Assembly: GCF_037893015.1 (NCBI RefSeq)
Contig: NC_133665.1
Location: 22,199,869 to 22,263,868, forward strand
DNA: 64,000 nt
Reading direction: 5' to 3'
DNA from: Macrotis lagotis
Taxonomy: Eukaryota > Chordata > Mammalia > Peramelemorphia > Peramelidae
The notes under the pieces are model-generated. The model did not search any database and had not been told where the DNA came from. It saw nothing but the letters and a program-made list of their open reading frames with translations. How positions within the stretch are numbered: position 1 is the first letter of the stretch; each line of letters begins with the position of its first letter. The position numbers and the translations under genes were made by a program. Below are positions 55,220 through 64,000 of the stretch, piece by piece.

Positions 55220-55329
55220 ACTATGGTTTATTTTCTTCATTTTTTTATTTCAAATAAAATGTACATGAATAGGTTTTTCCTTTTAAAACATATCCTTAGG
55301 TTAAACTTCAAGTAATGAGATTACTGGTT

Positions 55330-55930
55330 CAAAGGATAGGCACATTTTTAATGGCATTTTATTTTTCCCCAATTACATGTAAAGACAATTGTTAGCATTC
55401 ATTTTTCAAGATTTTGAGTTCCAAATTTTCCTTCCTTTCTTCCTCCCCTCCCCTCTTCATTAAAATGGGAAGAAATTTGATGTAAGTTCTACATCAAAGA
55501 GCTGTCATGTAAAATATATTCCCATTCAATTTTCACTGAGTCCATCAGTTCTTTATCTGGATGTGGATAGCATTTTCCTTCATAAATCTTTTGCAACTCA
55601 TTTAAATCATTGCATTGTTGATACTGTATACAATAATTTTCATGTAAGGTTTTCCAGGTTTTTCTGAAATGTGTCTATTTATTATTTCTTATTGCTCAAT
55701 AGTATTCATTACATTTACCATACCATATCTTGTTCAGTCATTTCCCAATTGATGGGCATCCCCTCAATTTCCAATTCTTTGCTACTACAAAAGGAGCTGT
55801 TATAAATATATATTTTGGAACATGTGGAATTTTTCCCATGTTTTTATGATTTCTTATGGATATAGCCTAATATTGGTATTCCTGGGTCAAAAGGTATAAT
55901 TAGTTTTGTTGCTCTCCAGAATGGTTGGAT
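55330..55930 (-). mobile_element. L1 3' end
   Basis: Complement L1 3' terminus: CAAGATTTTGAGTTCCAAAT, CACTGAGTCCATCAGTTCTT, CAATTGATGGGCATCCCCTC, then CTGGGTCAAAAGGTATAATT and CTCCAGAATGGTTGGATTGG. Confidence 0.8.
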
Positions 55931-55934
55931 TGGA

Positions 55935-56160
55935 TAGGGTGAATTCAGAAAAGCATGTAAAGAATTGTATGACCTGATAAAAAGTGAAGTAAGCAAAACT
56001 AGGACAAAATTTGTAATTCTTCAACAAAGATGAATGGATAGAAGAAGGAAAATAAGAAGAAGAAGGAAAAGGAGGAAAAGGAAGAGAAAGAAAACAATAA
56101 AAACTGAATACTGAGAAGTTATAATGATCAGTTTTGGTTCTAAAGAAAGATATGAGATGA
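55935..56160 (+). mobile_element. L1 fragment, opposite strand
   Basis: GAATTGTATGACCTGATAAA and AAGTGAAGTAAGCAAAACTA match the plus-strand ORF2 end (compare 40780-40830), followed by a purine-rich piece. Confidence 0.55.
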
Positions 56161-56164
56161 TACT

Positions 56165-56595
56165 AACATCCTTTTTCTCTCCTCCTTTGAACAAGTGGAA
56201 AATCCATTATTACAGAATTTGAATGAAGGTGCCAGCCATTCCCATCATCTGCCACCAACTAGGGTACCCTCAGATCCTTATGGAGACAGCCCAAGACTTT
56301 GAACCCAAAAGCCTTGGAAACAGCAATGCTTCCAATTTAGTTCCTGAAACCATCACATTCAGAGGCAATATCTATGGAGGTGCAATCTGGCATTACTACT
56401 ACAAATATTACAGCCTCATCAATTGAAAAGAAAGTTCTTGCCACAAGCTTGACTCAGTCGAATGATTCGGTATTAGGAGTTGATATGATTTTATGAGTGG
56501 AGATGATATTAAAGAAGAAGTATTACCATCCATCTGCTTTGTTGCTTCACCCTGAGGAACATGGGGTCTTTCTGTCCACTTGCAGCTGAAGCCTT
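56165..56595. other. Unassigned, low-repeat sequence
   Basis: The 67-residue plus frame at 56223-56426 starts with ATG and has mixed composition, but I recognise no family. May be unique DNA. Confidence 0.3.
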
Positions 56596-56597
56596 CT

Positions 56598-56705
56598 CTA
56601 TGAGTTGTCTTCCACATTAGAACGTGAGTTCCTTGAGAACAAGGGCTGTTTAATCCCCCCCCCCCCCCAGCATTTAGCACAGTGCTTTTGACATGTTAAT
56701 GTTGT
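56598..56705 (+). mobile_element. L2 3' end with a C-run
   Basis: TTAGAACGTGAGTTCCTTGA, AAGGGCTGTTT, a run of about 14 C, then CATTTAGCACAGTGCTTTTG. Confidence 0.75.
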
Positions 56706-56709
56706 TCAT

Positions 56710-57585
56710 TCATTTTAGTCTTTGTGACCTCTTTCCAATAGAAGTCTTCAGTCCTTGCTCTTAGCTAGTCAGGACAATTTCCCTCAGGATGTAGGAAGCC
56801 TACTTCTCTCATAGTCAAAACCTCTTAATCTTTCTGAGGTTGAAAATAAACACTTTAAATAAATAATGAATAAAAATTTACTCACTTTTCCAGTTCTCCC
56901 CATCTCATCCTCCCCACTAGTGCCATGCAATGTAAATTGCCTAAACATGCTATAAATAAACCTAAAAGGGGAACTAGAAACATTAGATGAAGAGAGAACA
57001 AAAAGTGGCACACCCAGTCTGCATTCTTGCTGGAATGGCAAATCCCATAGGCCTCATAAACAAAGTGATGAATCTAATGAAAAGTACATTTGTATAACTT
57101 GAAGGTTGGAACAAAACCAAACTTTAAAAAATTGTTTATTTGGAAAAAAAGATTTAGTAGGAATCTGTAAAAAGTGACCACTCTCAAAGGACTGATCAAG
57201 GGGGCAAAAAAAGAACAATTACTATCCCTGAAAACCATGAAGAAAAGGATCTTGCCATTATGGTTCAAAAAAATGTGCAAGGAAAACTGTATTGCAATTT
57301 ACTTGGGCTCTTAAATACTACTACTTGGATATACTTAAACAACTCAAAGTCATGGCATGTGCATTTAAAAAAATCCTGACTAGCAGTTGGTCTCAGAGAG
57401 TCTCAATAATAAAAACACTTTGTGTGAATTGACTGACCTGCATGCAAAGAGTCTGTGATTTGTAGTAGATTGTCCTCACATATTCTCTTAGAACAATGAA
57501 AAAAATGATGATTTTAGCTGCTAAATATTTTCATTGTAGTTCTTACTTTGGTTCTCCAAACTTATGAAATATTTTGAAATCTTTA
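56710..57585. other. Unassigned DNA
   Basis: No gene or confident repeat recognised on either strand. Confidence 0.35.
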
Positions 57586-57587
57586 CT

Positions 57588-57690
57588 CTATACTTCTCCC
57601 TATTATATGTCATCTGCACCTAATAGAATATAAATTCCATAAGGGCAGGCACTCACTTTGATTTTTGTATTTAAATTCCTAATAAGAGTC
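57588..57690 (+). mobile_element. L2 3' end
   Basis: AGAATATAAATTCCATAAGG and GCAGGCACTCACTTTG followed by TTTTTGTATTTAAATTCC. Confidence 0.7.
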
Positions 57691-57691
57691 T

Positions 57692-57890
57692 GGGATAGGG
57701 AATGGACTGTGATTTCATTGGTATTGGGAATTCTTGGTTAAGGAAACTCTCTCTACTCCAACTCCAACTCATGACCTTATAAGAGTTTTGTAGTCTAAAG
57801 CACCAATAAGTTAACACTTGCATAGGATTACATAGACAGTAGATGGCAGGGGTGGGACTTGAACCCAGTGTTTCTGGTTCCAAGAAAAAA
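57692..57890 (-). mobile_element. MIR-related SINE, long form
   Basis: GACTGTGATTTCATTGGTAT, GAAACTCTCTCTACTCCAAC, AGATGGCAGGGGTGGGACTT, GAACCCAGTGTTTCTGG; the complement of the family at 34190-34425. Confidence 0.65.
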
Positions 57891-58261
57891 TCATTTATTT
57901 ACATCATTCACTCTTTCTAGTCTCTCTTGCCTTGGATGTAGCTTCTTGTTCTTAAAATATCTTTCTTAAAGAAGACCCAGTTTCTTCTTTCTGATTGTCT
58001 TTCCTCCATACCAGCTATATAGCAGCTCTCTTCTTGACATTTTGGGGAAGTTTCCTAATTTCTCCTTTGCCTCAGACTTTGTATTTAAAGAGCAGATTAG
58101 TGGTGATAGCTACATGTGTTTGTTTCTGGACACAGCAACTTTGTTCCATCTTAGCTAGACAGAGTGGGGGAAATCCTATAATTTCTAGTGGGTTCTGAGC
58201 CCAAATTTAATTTTTCTCATCCAAATTAATGAATGACTTCAAAGAGAGAGAATGTGATAGA

Positions 58262-58440
58262 AGGATTATTTGACTAGAGACAAAACTTTGAGTAGGGAGA
58301 CAAGAGTGCTAATCCTAGTCTTATCACTATTTCTGTGATTGTAGGCAGATCATAGGACTACCCTAAGTCCAGTTTTCTTCATCCATAACATCAAGGTGTT
58401 GAACTAAGTGGTCTAGTCATTGGTTTTGCTTCTAAATACT
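58262..58440 (+). mobile_element. MIR-like SINE
   Basis: GGAGACAAGAGTGCTAATCC, GTAGGCAGATCATAGGAC, AGTTTTCTTCATCCATAACA. Confidence 0.55.
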
Positions 58441-58659
58441 ATGATCCTCAAGGACAGATCTCTAACACATTGTGTCATGCCAACATACCCATATCCATAC
58501 CTGTGAATATGTATGTACATTATATATGTGTATATATATTATACATAAAATGTATATGGAAAGAGTAAGAACAAGAATGAGCTCATTTGAGAGAAAGAGA
58601 GAAGAAAATGAGGACATGTTGGGGGGGACCCCTTCTCTACTAATATGTATTACAGAAGG

Positions 58660-59090
58660 CAAAAGGGAAAGAATATATATTTCTGAAATATTTATAGTAA
58701 CTCTCTTTGTGGTGGCAAAGAACTGAAAATAGAGGGAGTGCCCATAAATTCAAGAAAGGATAAACATATTGTGGTAAATGATTGTGATGGAATACTAAAG
58801 TGCTGTAATAAGTGATGAGCTGGTTGAGGTTAGAAAACATGGAAAAATTGTATGAAATAATGAAAAGTGAAATGAGCAGAACCAAGAAAACATTATATAC
58901 AGTAAGTAATAGCAATATTGTTTAAAGACCAACTGTAAACAATGAAATTATTCTGAGTATTATAAATACTCAAAATCAACTATGAAGGACTTAATGAAAG
59001 AAGATGCTAACTCCAGAGAAAGAACTGATGAATAGAAGTATACATAATATGATTTTGCATATATTTTAAAATCTGTGTTAAATGGTCTCT
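58660..59090 (+). mobile_element. L1 ORF2 end and 3'UTR fragment
   Basis: TTTGTGGTGGCAAAGAACTG, ATGGAATACTAAAGTGCTGT, AAAAGTGAAATGAGCAGAAC and ACTCCAGAGAAAGAACTGAT follow the L1 order at 40640-40830, from an older subfamily. Confidence 0.78.
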
Positions 59091-59131
59091 AGTAAAGGGC
59101 GAGGCAGGTGGGAGGGAGATAGTTCCAAACT

Positions 59132-59180
59132 GTGACAGAGACAGAGACACAGAGAGAGAGACAGAGAGACAGAGAGATAC
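59132..59180. repeat. GA/ACAGAG-rich low-complexity tract
   Basis: Repeated GACAGAGA words after the L1 fragment. Confidence 0.8.
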
Positions 59181-59264
59181 TGAGATCATGTCCAGGGGTG
59201 GGGGGGAAGAAAATACCAATGTAGATTGTTCTTCTGTTCTACAATTCATGTCTTAAAGAATTGT

Positions 59265-59398
59265 TTCCTTGGGGACCGCTGAGAGGTTAAGTGATTTGCT
59301 CCAAAACACCCAGTCAGCATGAGTCAGGTGCAAGATTTGATGGAGGTTATCCTAAATCTGAGGCCAAGTCAACTATCCACTATTCTAAGTTGCCTCTC
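59265..59398 (-). mobile_element. MIR-like SINE
   Basis: GAGAGGTTAAGTGATTTGCT and AACTATCCACTATTCTAAGT in complement order. Confidence 0.6.
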
Positions 59399-59899
59399 AA
59401 ATGTATAATTCTGGTGGATCAAATGTAGAATTCTTATGGTGGATTATAATGTTGAAATAACATTTCTGATAGTGTCTTTTGAGATTTACTTTACCAAAGT
59501 AATATAATACTTCTGAGAATGATAACACTAAACTTAATTTCATGACTAAATTAAAAGAAAGGTGAATATTTAAAACTGAAAGAAAACTAGGCTCTTAACC
59601 TTGCATTTAATTTTAACTCTTTCTATTTCCTTACTTCTCCCTACTCCTTCTTCCATTCACTCCCATAATATATCCAATTAGTTAAATCCTATTGTTTCCT
59701 CTGAGATGCTGAAATGTTTTCTCTAACCTGTACCTGCTTTTCACCTTTACTCCCTCTACCATCTTTTGACTCTTCTAGCTTAGATAATGCATAAAGTTAT
59801 ATATTTGTATAATAAACTATATATATATTATGTTATTGCCTTCAATTACTCTTCCTTCCAGTTTAGCCCTATAGAACCCATCCTTCACACCATAGCCCA

Positions 59900-60377
59900 A
59901 GTCTTCTTTACACAATTTTGATCTTGTCTCTTCTGTATCCAAAATCTTTCAGTAGCTCCCTATTTCCTAGAAGATAATAAGCTTCTCATTCTGTCATTAA
60001 GGTTGCCCACAAGCTAACTTTAACCCAGTTTTCCAACTGTATCTCCTAGTACTCCCCCCAATATGATTTATATTTCAGTCAGTCTAGACTATATTCTCTC
60101 TCTTTCTCCATCTCTCTTTTCTTGCTTCTCTGCCTGTTCTCATATAACCTCCCTCATTTTTTTCCCCTCTCTATTACATTTCTTTAACCCAAGGTCACAT
60201 CCAGGTGTCACATCTTTCATGAGACCTTCCTTGATCCCTTCAGTAGAAATTGAATTCTCCTCTTCAGATTTTTCTCAACACTTTTCCTGGAACTCTCCTT
60301 TATGTTTATCTTATACTCTTTTTATGCCATGGTTATTTGTCTTTCTGGCCCACCCATGGGTTCTTGAAAATAGTTAT
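59900..60377 (+). mobile_element. L2 LINE 3' part
   Basis: TTTCAGTAGCTCCCTATTTC, TCATGAGACCTTCCTTGATC, GGAACTCTCCTTTATGTTTA and CCATGGGTTCTTGAAAATAG are L2 blocks in order. The preceding 59610-59780 may be an upstream L2 piece. Confidence 0.6.
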
Positions 60378-60382
60378 TGGGT

Positions 60383-60496
60383 TTTTCTTTTTGGTTTTTG
60401 CAAGGCAATGGGTTAAGTGACTTGAGGACAGATGTAAACTCGGTTCCTCTTGGCTCCAGGGCTGGTGCTCTATCCACTGCAACACCTACCTGCCTT
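60383..60496 (-). mobile_element. tRNA-derived marsupial SINE, internal deletion
   Basis: TTTTTGCAAGGCAATGGGTT, GAGGACAGATGTAAACTCGG and CTCTATCCACTGCAACACCT. About 40 bp is missing near 60425. Confidence 0.88.
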
Positions 60497-60497
60497 A

Positions 60498-61050
60498 TTT
60501 TTTTTTTAGATTAGTACCTGTTTATTCAGTTTCATTGGATGATTCCACCTGAAAACATATGGTAGAGGTAGAGGGCAGTTTTAATTCTTGTAAGTAAAAT
60601 AGATTCAATTCTTGCAGTCATTCCTCTGAAAAGCAGAACTTAGTGCTCCTACCAATTGTTACAAGTACTGGAACTCATGGGACATCTGTAGCCATGCCTG
60701 TCTACCAAGAATACCTTTAGACAAAGAACTTCACTTTCCTTTTTTCTTTCTCTGCTTCTTCCTTTCTCTCCTTGCTTTCTGAAGTCTTTCCAATTCACTT
60801 ACATACACATGGGATTTAATTTTAGTTATTTCTTTCTGTGACTCAACAAGAAATCATAAGGAGCTGGCTCTTACAGACTCTTCTACCTGGATGGAAATGT
60901 AATTGCTCTGTTGCCAGCCACAGAAAGAGCTTGGCCTTTCTACGGGTTGGTAGCAGCAGCCATAACAAGTGTTGTTGTCAAGGGACCACACAAAGCATAC
61001 CCCTTCATAGTCCTAACTCCCAGAGCAGCTGTTGCTGAAACAAAACAGTT
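60498..61050 (-). pseudogene. Probable processed pseudogene 3' end, parent unknown
   Basis: On the minus strand an A-run (T10 at 60498-60507) is preceded at 14-20 bases by AATAAA (60521-60526 in complement), a normal cleavage signal. Upstream the frame ends with a basic stretch, VSELERLQKARRERKKQRKK then KGK and stop near 60732. It can be followed back, with one stop (TGA near 60853), through about 40 more codons. This is what a decayed mRNA copy looks like. The parent gene is not recognised and the 5' limit is a guess. Alternatively the A-run is chance. Confidence 0.4.
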
Positions 61051-61059
61051 GAAAATCCA

Positions 61060-61955
61060 ATTCTTAACTAAGCTCCAAACGTATCTGTTCACCAAAGAAG
61101 CAAAACTCCTTTTTATGTGTGTTAATTATGTTAGTTTTATTTTTTCTTTCAGCATAACCTGTCCAGAATGGATTCTTAGATGAATTCATTCAGAAACTAA
61201 GTACCATGAAGAGATCTAGTCTTAAATATGGAAAATTTATACCTGGCTAGGAAAGACTAAGGGAGAAAACTGTCAGCCAGTAACACATCCTTGGGGATCA
61301 TAAGCTGGGGTTCATGGCTTGGGCTTCTGAAGCACGGATAAGCTTAGAAATCATTTTTGATTTAGACACATTTTAGCTCTTCACAAGCCCTCCCTCTGAT
61401 TTCTCCAGCTGTTCATTGGCTATGCATCATTTTCATCAGTTTAATTTCAGGGCCAAGAAGGGATAATTTCCTTCTTCCTTTGTGTTTCAGGCAGGGTAAT
61501 ACAGAGTCCCCACAGTGAGACCCCACAGAGAGTTTGTCTGCTGTAGGAGGGAGAATATCAGATGCTCATGATGGACATTTCCTTTCAGACCAAAATGAAA
61601 AAGCAGACCTTGTTTTGGGTCCAAAGCTCCCAAGTCTTGAGTCCCCTAAAGCATAGGAGTGATTTTTCTTTCTTTTTTCCTCAGAGTACTGAATTTCACC
61701 TTGCCTTTTTTGTGTTACTTTAATTTGGATAAAAAATGAAACTCTCTAGATATAATGGAAAAGCCTCTTGAAACCTGTGTGATAGGATGTCTGACAACAG
61801 GGAAGACCTCTAGGGATGTCCCTTTCTGAGATATTAGCCCAATTTTCCTGTCCTCCATATAACTGAATGATTCAGTTAAAATGCAAAGAATTTAGGGTTG
61901 TACATTATGTACCCACAGGAATAAAAAAGTTGAAGTCTCAGTGTTCCTAAATAAG
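61060..61955. other. Unassigned, low-repeat sequence
   Basis: Free of recognised repeats. 61390-61560 has more even base composition than its surroundings (CATTGGCTATGCATCATTTT near 61415), which could mark a conserved non-coding element; no direct evidence. Confidence 0.3.
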
Positions 61956-61961
61956 ATTACT

Positions 61962-61981
61962 GGGGGGGGGGGGGGAGGAAG

Positions 61982-62013
<32 letters not shown>
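61962..62013. repeat. G14 run and (GA)n tract
   Basis: A run of about 14 G, AGGAAGGGG, then about 14 GA units. Confidence 0.95.
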
Positions 62014-62017
<4 letters not shown>

Positions 62018-62054
62018 GAGAGAGAAGTAGGATCATACACTTAACTGGCATTTT

Positions 62055-62182
62055 ATACATTTTAGTTAACTGAGAGGGATTAAGTGACTTGCCAAGGGCT
62101 ATGCTGCTAGTTACTATCTGGGATGGGATTTGAATCTAGTCTTCTGGACTCCAAGTTAACTGCTTTATCAACTCTAGCATTA
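62055..62182 (-). mobile_element. MIR SINE
   Basis: GAGGGATTAAGTGACTTGCC, GATGGGATTTGAATCTAGTC, TCCAAGTTAACTGCTTTATC. Confidence 0.7.
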
Positions 62183-62189
62183 TGCCCCT

Positions 62190-62640
62190 TCCTCAACTCC
62201 TCCTCTGCCTCTGTCTCTTTTTGTTTCTGTCTATCTCTGTCTGTTTTTATATACAAAGTAAATGGCCCATAGTGCTTAAATGCTTGTGGATTGATTTCTT
62301 CTAGGACCAGGGCTGGCTCTCTCCCCACTATGATGCTCTGCCTGACTTCTGAAATATACACTCAAGAAATAGAGATTCTGTAATTTGTTGTAGCTCCAGC
62401 TATCCTACCAGATAGGCCCTCTTCCCTAAACCTGAAAGGTTGTGCTGAACTCCATCTCCTCCTTTCATTGATTATAACATTACTGCTATTTAGCTTGTCC
62501 TTGTATATGAAAGGGGAATAATAATATCCACCTTCTACTTGCTTCTCTGTGGGATGCACTGAGAATGTTAGATCATCTTAATTAAGGAGGTTATGTATCT
62601 TTAGGCAAGGCACAGAGAGGTGGCAATTAGAAGTACCAAA
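62190..62640. other. Unassigned DNA
   Basis: A short C/T-rich stretch near 62195-62240; otherwise no gene or repeat recognised. Confidence 0.35.
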
Positions 62641-62659
62641 TGAACTTTTCTTAGAATCA

Positions 62660-62840
62660 GTATATTGCAGCTGTTATAGAAAATGTACTGGAATTAAAAT
62701 CAGAGCATGTGGGCTTAGATCTTAGTTTTACTGCTGTGTGACCTTGGGTAAGTCACTCGGCTTCAGTTTCCTCATCTGTAAAATGTAAAGTTTTAAAAAG
62801 AACTTCCAAATTCCTTTGCAGCTCTAATCTGGGGTTCAAT
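62660..62840 (+). mobile_element. MIR SINE
   Basis: GCTGTGTGACCTTGGGTAAG, CAGTTTCCTCATCTGTAAAA, GGGGTTCAATTATTACC. Well preserved core. Confidence 0.85.
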
Positions 62841-63017
62841 TATTACCAGATTGTTAGGATAAGATAACAATATGGAAATTACCTAAAGTAATAGAGCTAT
62901 AATTGTGGACATAAAATGCTCCTGATTATGGGAAGCAAGTAAAAAAAAATCTTCTTAACTGATACAAGCTTATTACAAAGGCCTTCATTTTTAAAACTTA
63001 TTTTTAAAATAATAGCA

Positions 63018-63205
63018 GGGAGACCTGAGTTCAAATCTTTTCTCAGACACATTAGTTATGTGACCCTAGTCAAGACACTTCTCCCTCAGTTTCAGTTTCC
63101 TCATCTGTAAAACAGAGGTAATCATAGTACTATCTTACAGGGTTGCTGTGAGGATCAAATGAAATTTTATATACATATATGCATATATAATATTTAATAT
63201 TATAA
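63018..63205 (+). mobile_element. MIR SINE
   Basis: GAGACCTGAGTTCAAATCTT, CAGTTTCCTCATCTGTAAAA, CAGGGTTGCTGTGAGGATCA. Confidence 0.85.
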
Positions 63206-63294
63206 ATATTTAATATAGAACATAATAAATAACATTTAGTATTAGGAAAATGTAATATATATTTACATATATATCAGTTTACTTAAATAATTGT

Positions 63295-63425
63295 ATATAG
63301 GCACCACCTAGCTACCCTCCCCGCCACTCCATTCCCTTCATTTAAAAGGGGATAGAATGAGGCCCAAAGAGCTGCAAATTGAATCTAAAACCATTTGAAT
63401 TTAGCTCTTCATAGCCCTCCTCAAA
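63295..63425 (-). mobile_element. MIR-like fragment
   Basis: CACCACCTAGCTACCC then GGGATAGAATGAGGCCCAAA and CCATTTGAATTTAGCTCTTC; order partly broken. Confidence 0.4.
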
Positions 63426-63734
63426 AGTTTGAGTTGAAAGGAATATTTGAGATTATATCTTTTTTTTTATTTCTTGTATCCATTGACTTTCAATAAATCT
63501 TTCTCTAACTTCCCTTTCTAACATAAGAGGAAATAAATTCAAGAGTTTACCATGCATAAGCATAGAAGAAATAAAGAGATTAATTTTATAAAGAAAATAC
63601 TTTATTTGACACACAGCAGTATTTGTATCATAAAACTGTTAAATTTTATCAATTTATTAAACTTTAATCCATGGATTTTTCATAAAACCCTATAACTGGG
63701 AATATTTCAATGGAACGGTAATGGTTATCACAAA

Positions 63735-63957
63735 TTTACTGTTTGCTCTGTTGAATATTTTGGTCATGTTCAACTCTTCTTGGCAAAAATATTGTCATCT
63801 TCTTCTCCAGCTCATTTTACAAAGGAGGAAACTGAGGCAAACAGGGTTAAGTGACTTACCCAGGTCACATAGCTGGTAGGTGTTTGAGGTCAGATTTGAA
63901 CCTAGGAAGATGAGTCTTCCCAATTCCAAGACTAGTGCTCTATCCATACAGCTGCCC
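63735..63957 (-). mobile_element. MAR1-type SINE
   Basis: TTTTGGTCATGTTCAACTCT, CTTGGCAAAAATATTG, GAGGAAACTGAGGCAAACAG, GAACCTAGGAAGATGAGTCT, ending ATACAGCTGCCCTG. Confidence 0.88.
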
Positions 63958-64000
63958 TGTATCCTTCCTGATAAACTTTTCATAGTTTTGTGAGTATACA

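Noticed and set aside
55330-56160. Single L1 with a 5' inversion (twin priming)
   Set aside because: The plus-strand piece covers L1 positions that are already present in the minus-strand piece, so two separate insertions are more likely.
1-64000. tRNA genes within the SINE heads
   Set aside because: The SINE heads are tRNA-derived but lack a complete cloverleaf and are joined to SINE bodies with A-tails.
1-64000. CRISPR arrays, operons, phage or plasmid functions
   Set aside because: The sequence is clearly mammalian repeat-rich nuclear DNA; direct repeats found are target duplications and microsatellites.

Overview
The window looks like non-genic, repeat-dense DNA from a marsupial (metatherian) nuclear genome. 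The main evidence is about eighteen copies of one tRNA-headed SINE (head like GGGGCAGCTAGGTGGC, 3' tail like TTGCAAAAACCTAAAA). Copies of the marsupial MAR1-type SINE with an RTE-like tail, old MIR and L2 pieces, and L1 elements with long purine-rich spacers between ORF1 and ORF2 support this. The species cannot be fixed from sequence alone; a didelphid or dasyurid would fit. I found no host gene with recognisable introns and exons, and nothing bacterial (no operons, CRISPR or phage).

Layout. 1-8.5 kb: SINEs, MIRs, L1 scraps and a decayed coding-like stretch at 5.5-6.1 kb. 8.9-11.6 kb: an old minus-strand L1 5' half with ORF1 and a long 5' region. 11.9-15.9 kb: mostly plain DNA with MIRs and one short exon-like frame at 12.0 kb. 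16-19.5 kb: L2 sequence, part of it present twice. 19.7-21.8 kb: a small two-LTR endogenous retrovirus-like element with no protein genes. 24.7-30 kb: an old L1 lacking its reverse-transcriptase region, set inside an older repeat and itself hit by two SINEs and a solo LTR. 30.7-31.3 kb: a hAT-type DNA transposon with an 8-bp target duplication. 35.8-41.4 kb: the most notable locus, a complete U6 snRNA copy joined to a 5'-truncated L1, followed by a SINE, with three copies of one 16-bp target site. 44.5-46.2 kb: a minus-strand L1 3' end that carries a processed copy of the TIPRL mRNA with an uninterrupted reading frame. 46.6-64 kb: L1 and L2 ends, MIRs, MAR1 copies, long purine or pyrimidine tracts and microsatellites, and a possible second retrocopy 3' end near 60.5-61.0 kb.

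Almost everything here reflects retrotransposition. L1 (ORF2 endonuclease plus reverse transcriptase) supplied the machinery for its own copies, the SINEs, the U6 chimera and the TIPRL retrocopy; all of these show A-rich tails and, where intact, target site duplications. The only protein-coding frame of normal length is the TIPRL retrocopy. Boundaries of old repeats are estimates made by eye, and repeat family names come from recognition, not from a database search.
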